A stretch of 9,342 nucleotides of DNA, taken from positions 1 through 9,342 of the forward strand of contig CALGVL010000390.1 in assembly GCA_937930165.1 (NCBI GenBank), written 5' to 3'. Under the pieces are notes generated by a model. It was given only the letters and a program-made list of their open reading frames with translations. It searched no databases and was not told the origin of the DNA. Source of the stretch: an uncultured Acetobacteraceae bacterium. GTDB taxonomy: Bacteria > Pseudomonadota > Alphaproteobacteria > Acetobacterales > Acetobacteraceae. The position numbers and the translations under genes were made by a program. This document shows positions 5,247 through 9,342 of this stretch, one piece after another (within the stretch, counting starts at the first letter, position 1; each line of letters starts with the position of its first letter).

Positions 5247-5971
5247 TAGAAGGGCAGCAAGATGTCCATCAGTTGCTGCCCGTAGCGGGGCTGCTGCAGG
5301 TCGGAAAGCGTGCCGCGGCCGCCATAGGCGATGCGTGCCTCCGCCAGCCGGTCGTGGCGGATGGTGTTGTCGCTGGCGATGTCCTGTGGCCGGATCACGC
5401 CCTGCACGGACAGCTCGCGCAACTCCCCGTTGACGCGCACCTCCTGCCGGCCGGTCACCACGAGATTGCCGTTGGGCAGCACTTGCGTCACCGTTGCCGC
5501 AAGGCGCAGCGTGATGATCTCGTTCCGCCTGACGCTGCCATTGCCGTCCGTCACCTGGCTGCCCGAGGCATCGAACAGCGTCTCCGGATTGGCGGCGCGC
5601 GGCAGCCAGCGTGTCTGCATGCCGAAGATCTGAGGGATCCCCAGCCGATCGTTGCCCTGGCGGCTGCGCTGGGTGCGGTTCTGCAGCTGCGCCTCATCCT
5701 GGATGCTGACCAGGATGGTGATGAGGTCGCCGACCTGCGCCGCGCGCTGGTCCCGCAGGAAGGTGCGGCTGCCGGGACGCCACAGGCTGTTCGCCACCAT
5801 CGGCGGATCCTGCGGCGCCGGCATAGGCATGGAGACCGGACGCCAGGACGGATCGGCCGTCGGATCGGCCACCGCCGACATCTCAGGCACCCGACCGACG
5901 CGCGAGAGCCGTTCCAGAGAGCCGCAGCCGGCAAGCAGGACGGACAGTATCAGCAGCGGGAGCAGGCGCAT
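5246..5971 (-). CDS. flgH: Flagellar L-ring protein FlgH
   Basis: Outer-membrane lipoprotein that forms the L-ring bushing of the flagellar basal body. The 241 residues begin with a lipoprotein signal, MRLLPLLILSVLLAGC, with the lipobox cysteine at 16. FlgH landmarks are SLWRPGSRTFLRDQRAAQVGDLITI, the Asn/Arg-rich stretch around residues 97-113, LPNGNLVVTGRQEVRVNGE, and the C-terminal VRPQDI-like IRPQDIASDNTI followed by RIAYGGRGTLSD and the terminal ILLPF. The ATG at 5971 has AAGGAG about 8 nt upstream and lies 13 bp after the flgA stop. It is the last gene of the flgF-flgG-flgA-flgH operon. flgI and flgJ, which often follow flgH, are not downstream here. Confidence 0.97.
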   Translation of the reverse strand: MRLLPLLILSVLLAGCGSLERLSRVGRVPEMSAVADPTADPSWRPVSMPMPAPQDPPMVANSLWRPGSRTFLRDQRAAQVGDLITILVSIQDEAQLQNRTQRSRQGNDRLGIPQIFGMQTRWLPRAANPETLFDASGSQVTDGNGSVRRNEIITLRLAATVTQVLPNGNLVVTGRQEVRVNGELRELSVQGVIRPQDIASDNTIRHDRLAEARIAYGGRGTLSDLQQPRYGQQLMDILLPF

Positions 5972-5984
5972 GGCTGGAACTCCT

Positions 5985-6923
5985 TCAGCGGGCGACCGGC
6001 GTTGCGCCGATGGCCACGCGCACGCGGCCAGGGCCGACGACCTCGCCCTCGACGATGTTGCGGCTGGCGAGGTTCATCACCGGCACCACGCTCCCGCGCG
6101 GCCCCGTCTCCAGCGCCCGCCCCTGGGCAGTGAGGGAAAGACCCGGTGCCTCCAGCAGCATGGTGACGAGGCCGTTCCTCTCGACCATTGCCGGGGCGCC
6201 GAGATCGGCGGCCATGAAGGGCATTCCGCTTGCCATCGGCCGGCGCAGCTGTTGTCCGATCACCTGGTCCAGCCGCTGTGCCGCGCCTGCCCGCACGCGC
6301 TCGGCCCGCAGCCGGGTCAGGCGCGCATCCTCCGGTCCCACGATCTCGCCGAGCGCGAGGTGGCGGGTCGCGACCACCACGGGCCGGGTCGGATGGGCGC
6401 GGCCGGCAAGACGCAGGCGCTGGCTCGGCATCCCTTCCGCCATGATGACGAGGGTAGCGGCGAAGCGCCGGCCGGCCGGGTCGAAACTCGCCGCCTCGAT
6501 GGCGAGCCGCACCGCCGCGGCAGAGGGCACCATGGGCAGCGGCAGCACACCGAATTCGAGATCGGCTTCGGGATCCAGGCCGAGATGCAGCAGGTCGGCG
6601 CGCAGCGCGGCCTCGATCTCCTCCCGCGGGACCGGCCTGCCCGGCCGTTCGATCACCACGCGCTCATGTGCGGTGAGCGGGCGCCAGGGAATGCTGTGAG
6701 TGCGCGCCAAGCTGGCGAGTTGCGGTGCCTCCAGCACCAGGCGCCGGCCTGGTGCCGGGGCGGTGCCGATCGGCTGCGTGGCCCGCACGCCCAGCCCGTC
6801 GAACAGGTCGCCGAGGCGGAGCGTAGGCTCCTCCACCACCGCGAGCGGCCGCAATGCCACGAACTCTTCCGCCACGGCCAATGTCGGCGCCAGCAGCAGG
6901 AGAAGCAGGGCGAGGATGCGCAT
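5985..6923 (-). CDS. flgA: Flagellar basal body P-ring formation protein FlgA
   Basis: Periplasmic chaperone for assembly of the FlgI P-ring. The protein has 312 residues from the chosen start. A Sec signal peptide (MRILALLLLLLAPTLAVA, probable cut after residue 18) is followed by a poorly conserved N-terminal half. The SAF-type domain lies at about 181-245 (VVVATRHLALGEIVGPEDARLTR), and the C-terminal beta domain includes GLVTMLLEAPGLSLTAQGRAL and ends with NLASRNIVEGEVVGPGRVRV. The first ATG at 6932 is only 2 nt after the flgG stop and has no room for a ribosome site. The second, 6923, has GAGG 9 nt upstream, so I prefer it; the difference is three residues. It is longer than enterobacterial FlgA (about 220), as is common in alphaproteobacteria. 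Confidence 0.94.
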   Translation of the reverse strand: MRILALLLLLLAPTLAVAEEFVALRPLAVVEEPTLRLGDLFDGLGVRATQPIGTAPAPGRRLVLEAPQLASLARTHSIPWRPLTAHERVVIERPGRPVPREEIEAALRADLLHLGLDPEADLEFGVLPLPMVPSAAAVRLAIEAASFDPAGRRFAATLVIMAEGMPSQRLRLAGRAHPTRPVVVATRHLALGEIVGPEDARLTRLRAERVRAGAAQRLDQVIGQQLRRPMASGMPFMAADLGAPAMVERNGLVTMLLEAPGLSLTAQGRALETGPRGSVVPVMNLASRNIVEGEVVGPGRVRVAIGATPVAR

Positions 6924-6934
6924 GCCGGCCATCC

Positions 6935-7720
6935 TCAGCGCATCCGCGACAGGGTCGAGAGCATCTCGTCGGCCGCGGTGATGACCTTGCTGTTCATCTC
7001 ATAGGCCCGCTGCGCGGTGATCAGGCTGGTGATCTCCTGCACCACGTTGACGTTGCTGTTCTCGATGAATCCCTGCAGGAGCTGTCCATGCCCCGGCTGC
7101 CCCGGCGCGGCGAGCTGTGGCTGGCCGGAAGCCGGCGTCGCCAGCAGCAGGTTGTCGCCGATGGCCTCCAGTCCGCCCTCATTGGGGAAGATGGCGGTCT
7201 GGATCTGCCCCACATTCTGTGGCTCCACCTGTCCGTCGAGCTTCGCCAGGACCTCGCCCGCCGCATTGATGGTGACGTCGCGCGCGGCGGCGGGAATGGT
7301 GATGCCGGGCTGCACCACGAAGCCCTCTGCAGTGACGATCACGCCCTCTGGCGACAGGCCGAAAGTGCCGTCCCGCGTATAGGCCAGCTCGCCCGAGGGG
7401 AGCAGCACCTGGAAGAAACCGTTGCCGCGAATGGCGAGGTCGAAGGTGTTCTCGGTCTGCTGCAGGCTGCCCTGCTCGCTGATGCGGTAGATGGCCGAGG
7501 TTTTTACGCCGAGGCCGAGCTGTGCCCCTGAAGGCAGCACGCTGCCGGTATCGGAACTCTGCGAGCCGACGCGGCGCATGTTCTGGTAGAGCAGATCCTG
7601 GAATTCCGCCCGCCGGCGCTTGTAGCCGGTGGTGCTCATATTGGCGATGTTGTTCGAGATCACCTCGACATTGGTCTGCTGCGCCAGCATTCCGGTGCCG
7701 GCAATCTGCAGGGCACGCAT
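6935..7720 (-). CDS. flgG: Flagellar distal rod protein FlgG
   Basis: Distal rod subunit of the flagellar drive shaft, 261 residues, the standard length. The N-terminal rod signature is intact (VISNNIANMSTTGYKRRRAEF, 20-40). So is the central domain containing NTFDLAIRGNGFFQV, and the C-terminal coiled-coil segment with IENSNVNVVQEITSLITAQRAYEMNSKVITAADEML. The ATG at 7720 is 16 bp after the flgF stop, with GGGGAG about 8 nt upstream. The stop is nearly adjacent to the flgA start, which indicates translational coupling in one operon. Confidence 0.97.
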   Translation of the reverse strand: MRALQIAGTGMLAQQTNVEVISNNIANMSTTGYKRRRAEFQDLLYQNMRRVGSQSSDTGSVLPSGAQLGLGVKTSAIYRISEQGSLQQTENTFDLAIRGNGFFQVLLPSGELAYTRDGTFGLSPEGVIVTAEGFVVQPGITIPAAARDVTINAAGEVLAKLDGQVEPQNVGQIQTAIFPNEGGLEAIGDNLLLATPASGQPQLAAPGQPGHGQLLQGFIENSNVNVVQEITSLITAQRAYEMNSKVITAADEMLSTLSRMR

Positions 7721-7736
7721 GGGCCTGTCTCCCCGT

Positions 7737-8471
7737 TCAGGTGCGGCGACGCAGGATGCGGTCGACGGCGCTACCCAGCCGCTCGCCCTCGCGTTCGATG
7801 AATTGGACGGCGAACTGGAACTCGCGCAGTTCCGCCGTCAGGTTGGTCAGTTCCAGCACGGGCCGGACATTGCTGCCCTCGAAGGCGCCCTGCACCAGGC
7901 TCGGCCGCTCCACCGGCTGGGCCGGATCGTCGCTGGCGAAGAGCCGGTCGCCCTCCGCCCGCAGGCGCTGCTGGTCCTCGAAGCGCACCACGCGCAACTG
8001 GCCGATGATGCCGTTCTCGCTGCGGACGGTGCCGTCGCCCTGGATTTCGATGCGGGTGTCGTTCGGGCCGAAGGTCAGCGGCGTGCCGCGCGCGTCGAGG
8101 ACGGCATGCCCCTCCATGTCGGTCAGGCGGCCGTCGGGGCCCAGGGTGAAGCGGCCGGCCCGGGTGTAGCGCTCACCCTGCGGCGTCTCCACGGCGAAAT
8201 AGCCTTCGCCGCGGATCGCCACGTCCAATGGATTGCCGGTGGTGGTCAGCGCGCCGGGCGTGGTGTCGCGCCAGGTCGCGCGGTCCATGACATAGGCGGT
8301 GGGCCCGCGTCCGCCGGTGGCGTTGTGCTGCGGCTGGAGGTATTGCGCGAAGATCGGACGTCCAGCCTGGAAGGCCGGGGTCTCAGCATTCGCCAGATTG
8401 TGCGCCAGCACCTGCGTCGCCCGCAGTTGAGCGCCGAGGCGGGAGAGGATGACGTAGCTGGGCGTATCCAT
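7737..8471 (-). CDS. flgF: Flagellar proximal rod protein FlgF
   Basis: Proximal rod subunit, 244 residues, first gene of the minus-strand flagellar operon. It has the rod-protein N-terminus with AHNLANAETPAFQA (22-35), the domain GNPLDVAIRGEGYFAVETPQGERYTRAGRFTLGPDG, and the C-terminal GAFEGSNVRPVLELTNLTAELREFQFAVQFI. FlgF is told from FlgG by its start (MDTPSYVILSRL) and its position. The ATG at 8471 has GGAG 7 nt upstream. An in-frame ATG 24 codons earlier would lie upstream of the sigma-54 promoter, so it is rejected. A perfect sigma-54 site about 50 bp upstream should drive the whole operon. Confidence 0.96.
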   Translation of the reverse strand: MDTPSYVILSRLGAQLRATQVLAHNLANAETPAFQAGRPIFAQYLQPQHNATGGRGPTAYVMDRATWRDTTPGALTTTGNPLDVAIRGEGYFAVETPQGERYTRAGRFTLGPDGRLTDMEGHAVLDARGTPLTFGPNDTRIEIQGDGTVRSENGIIGQLRVVRFEDQQRLRAEGDRLFASDDPAQPVERPSLVQGAFEGSNVRPVLELTNLTAELREFQFAVQFIEREGERLGSAVDRILRRRT

Positions 8472-8518
8472 GGCGATCTCCGGTGTGCGCCGTCCTGGCG
8501 CCTGGAACACGCCGGGCG

Positions 8519-8535
8519 TTGCAACCCCCGTGCCA
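8519..8535 (-). promoter_or_regulatory. Sigma-54 (RpoN) promoter of the flgF operon
   Basis: On the minus strand the sequence reads TGGCAC-GGGGG-TTGCA, an exact match to the sigma-54 -24/-12 consensus (TGGCAC, five bases, TTGC). The -24 GG is at 8534-8533 and the -12 GC at 8522-8521, which puts the transcription start near 8509 and gives a leader of about 38 nt before the flgF ATG at 8471. The orientation and distance suit this operon, and sigma-54 control of hook/basal-body genes is common in alphaproteobacteria. Confidence 0.88.
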
Positions 8536-8574
8536 GCCGGCACCGCCGCCGGGAGCGGACGGGTCTGCCGATCC

Positions 8575-8610
8575 CGGCAAGAATTGCCGCAGTGACGGCG
8601 GAGCTTGCCG
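8575..8610. promoter_or_regulatory. Tandem ftr-like enhancer sites, likely bound by a FlbD-type activator
   Basis: CGGCAA-GAA-TTGCCG (8575-8589) is a perfect 6-bp inverted repeat. A second, imperfect site CGGCGGAGCTTGCCG (8596-8610) shares the CGGC and GCCG ends. Their centres (8582 and 8603) are 21 bp apart, two helical turns. They lie about 73 and 94 bp upstream of the predicted sigma-54 start. From memory they resemble the ftr elements recognised by FlbD in Caulobacter crescentus. They sit between flgF and fliL and could act on both directions. Confidence 0.6.
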
Positions 8611-8671
8611 CCGCAAGGCTTCCTTAAGCGATGCCGGCCAGACTGTGGCCCATGGCGATTGGGGGAGCCCA

Positions 8672-9145
8672 GTGGCAGAGCAGATGAAACCGATGAGGTC
8701 CGGCCGTAGCAGGCTGCTGTTGCCTGCGGCGATCCTGCTGCTCGGCGTGGGCGGTGGCGGCCTGCTGTATGGGGGCCTGCTGCCCTGGCCGTCGGGTGGC
8801 GGCGCTGCGCCCACGAACATCGGCACGCCGCCCGCCCGCCCGCCCGTCTTCCTGGACATGCCGGAGATCGTGGCGAATCTGAACGCGCCCGGCCGCCGCA
8901 GCAGCTATGTCAAGCTGCGCAGCAAGCTGGAACTCGCCGGCCCGGAGGATGCGGCTGCGGTCCGGGCGGTCATGCCGAGGCTGCTCGACCTCTTCACGGT
9001 CTATCTGCGGGAGATGCGGCCCGAGGAATTGCGTGGCAGCGCCGGCACATACCGGCTGCGGGAGGAACTGATCGCCCGCGCGAACCTCGCTGCCGCCCCG
9101 GCGCGCATCACCGATGTGCTGTTCCTGGAGCTGTTGCAGCAGTGA
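8672..9145 (+). CDS. fliL: Flagellar basal body-associated protein FliL
   Basis: Single-pass inner-membrane protein that surrounds the stator near the flagellar motor and supports torque. It has 157 residues: a short basic N-terminus, a transmembrane helix (about 14-35, LLLPAAILLLGVGGGGLLYGG), a Pro/Gly linker, then the periplasmic FliL domain. That domain contains PPVFLDMPEIVANLNAPGRR, SYVKLRSKLEL, LLDLFTVYLREMRPEEL and the C-terminal ITDVLFLELLQQ. I chose the GTG at 8672 because GGGGGAG lies 4 nt upstream and the length is normal for FliL. The next ATG (8684) is poorly spaced, and an ATG at 8483 would extend the protein through the regulatory region. No clear promoter facing fliL was found. 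Confidence 0.94.
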   Translation: MAEQMKPMRSGRSRLLLPAAILLLGVGGGGLLYGGLLPWPSGGGAAPTNIGTPPARPPVFLDMPEIVANLNAPGRRSSYVKLRSKLELAGPEDAAAVRAVMPRLLDLFTVYLREMRPEELRGSAGTYRLREELIARANLAAAPARITDVLFLELLQQ

Positions 9146-9342
9146 CGACGCCGGAGGAGGAGGACCTGGCCGCCGCCTGGGGCGAAGCCCTGGCGCAGGA
9201 GGCGAACGCGCCCCCGCTGCCAACCCCGGATTCCACCCGGGTGCTGAACCAGGCGGAGATCGACAGCCTGCTCGGCTTCGGCAACGCGCCGGAGGCGCAG
9301 GAGGAGCAGTCCGGCATCCAGCGGATCGTCAGCGCCGGCCTC
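9142..9342 (+). CDS. fliM: Flagellar motor switch protein FliM, N-terminal part (3' end outside window)
   Basis: Start of the C-ring switch protein that binds phospho-CheY; 67 codons are visible to the right edge. The conserved N-terminal peptide LNQAEIDSLLGF (35-46) is the CheY-binding/FliM start motif. It is preceded by an acidic, Ala-rich extension of about 34 residues, as seen in other alphaproteobacterial FliM proteins. The proposed GTG start at 9142 overlaps the fliL TGA in a four-base GTGA, and GGAG lies about 11 nt upstream inside fliL. This order, fliL then fliM, is the usual one. Confidence 0.9.
   Translation, partial: MTTPEEEDLAAAWGEALAQEANAPPLPTPDSTRVLNQAEIDSLLGFGNAPEAQEEQSGIQRIVSAGL

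Noticed and set aside
5075..6133. 352-codon plus-strand frame opposite flgH
   Set aside because: Antisense in the same register as flgH, which has a clear lipobox and full-length family match.
7629..8627. 332-codon plus-strand frame opposite flgF
   Set aside because: Shadow of flgF that also runs through the sigma-54 promoter and the enhancer-like sites; no recognisable protein family.
8483..8671. N-terminal extension of FliL from the ATG at 8483
   Set aside because: The extra 63 residues look like translated intergenic DNA, cover the promoter region and precede the transmembrane helix expected near the FliL N-terminus. GTG at 8672 has a ribosome binding site and gives normal length.

Overview
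The window is GC-rich DNA with dense, tightly packed genes and looks like the chromosome of an alphaproteobacterium. The flagellar layout (flgF-flgG-flgA-flgH diverging from fliL-fliM) and the protein sequences suggest a Rhodospirillales or Acetobacteraceae-like lineage. This placement is inference from sequence style; no rRNA or other marker gene is present. No tRNA, rRNA, CRISPR array, insertion sequence or phage gene was seen.

Region A (1-4223, all minus strand) is an acyl-CoA/carbonyl catabolism cluster. In transcription order it holds an SDR oxidoreductase of the gluconate 5-dehydrogenase type, a thiolase-like protein of the SCP2 type, a DUF35 OB-fold protein, an ECHDC3-like crotonase, and the N-terminal 251 residues of an AMP-forming acyl-CoA synthetase that runs off the left edge. 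The thiolase and DUF35 genes are 5 bp apart and very probably encode one complex. The thiolase lacks its nucleophilic cysteine, the crotonase lacks both catalytic glutamates, and the DUF35 protein keeps only half of its zinc-ribbon cysteines. The genes may therefore do carbon-carbon bond chemistry that differs from textbook beta-oxidation. The substrate cannot be read from the sequence.

Region B (4224-5245) holds one small membrane protein with SPW repeats (minus strand), flanked by two non-coding stretches of 306 and 251 bp. These contain several inverted repeats, including perfect palindromes of 14 and 18 bp, and a 10-bp direct repeat with a 20-bp period upstream of the SPW gene.

Region C (5246-9342) is flagellar. 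On the minus strand flgF, flgG, flgA and flgH form an operon with gaps of 16 bp or less for the rod, the P-ring chaperone and the L-ring. On the plus strand fliL and the start of fliM overlap by four bases. The 200-bp divergent intergenic region carries a perfect sigma-54 promoter facing flgF. Upstream of it are two inverted repeats whose centres are 21 bp apart. They resemble the ftr enhancer elements bound by FlbD in Caulobacter. This fits a late-class sigma-54-dependent flagellar operon controlled by a FlbD-like activator.

The most interesting points are the cluster of enzymes missing canonical catalytic residues, the well-formed sigma-54/enhancer module, and a ten-codon leader ORF with a strong ribosome binding site whose stop codon overlaps the thiolase start.
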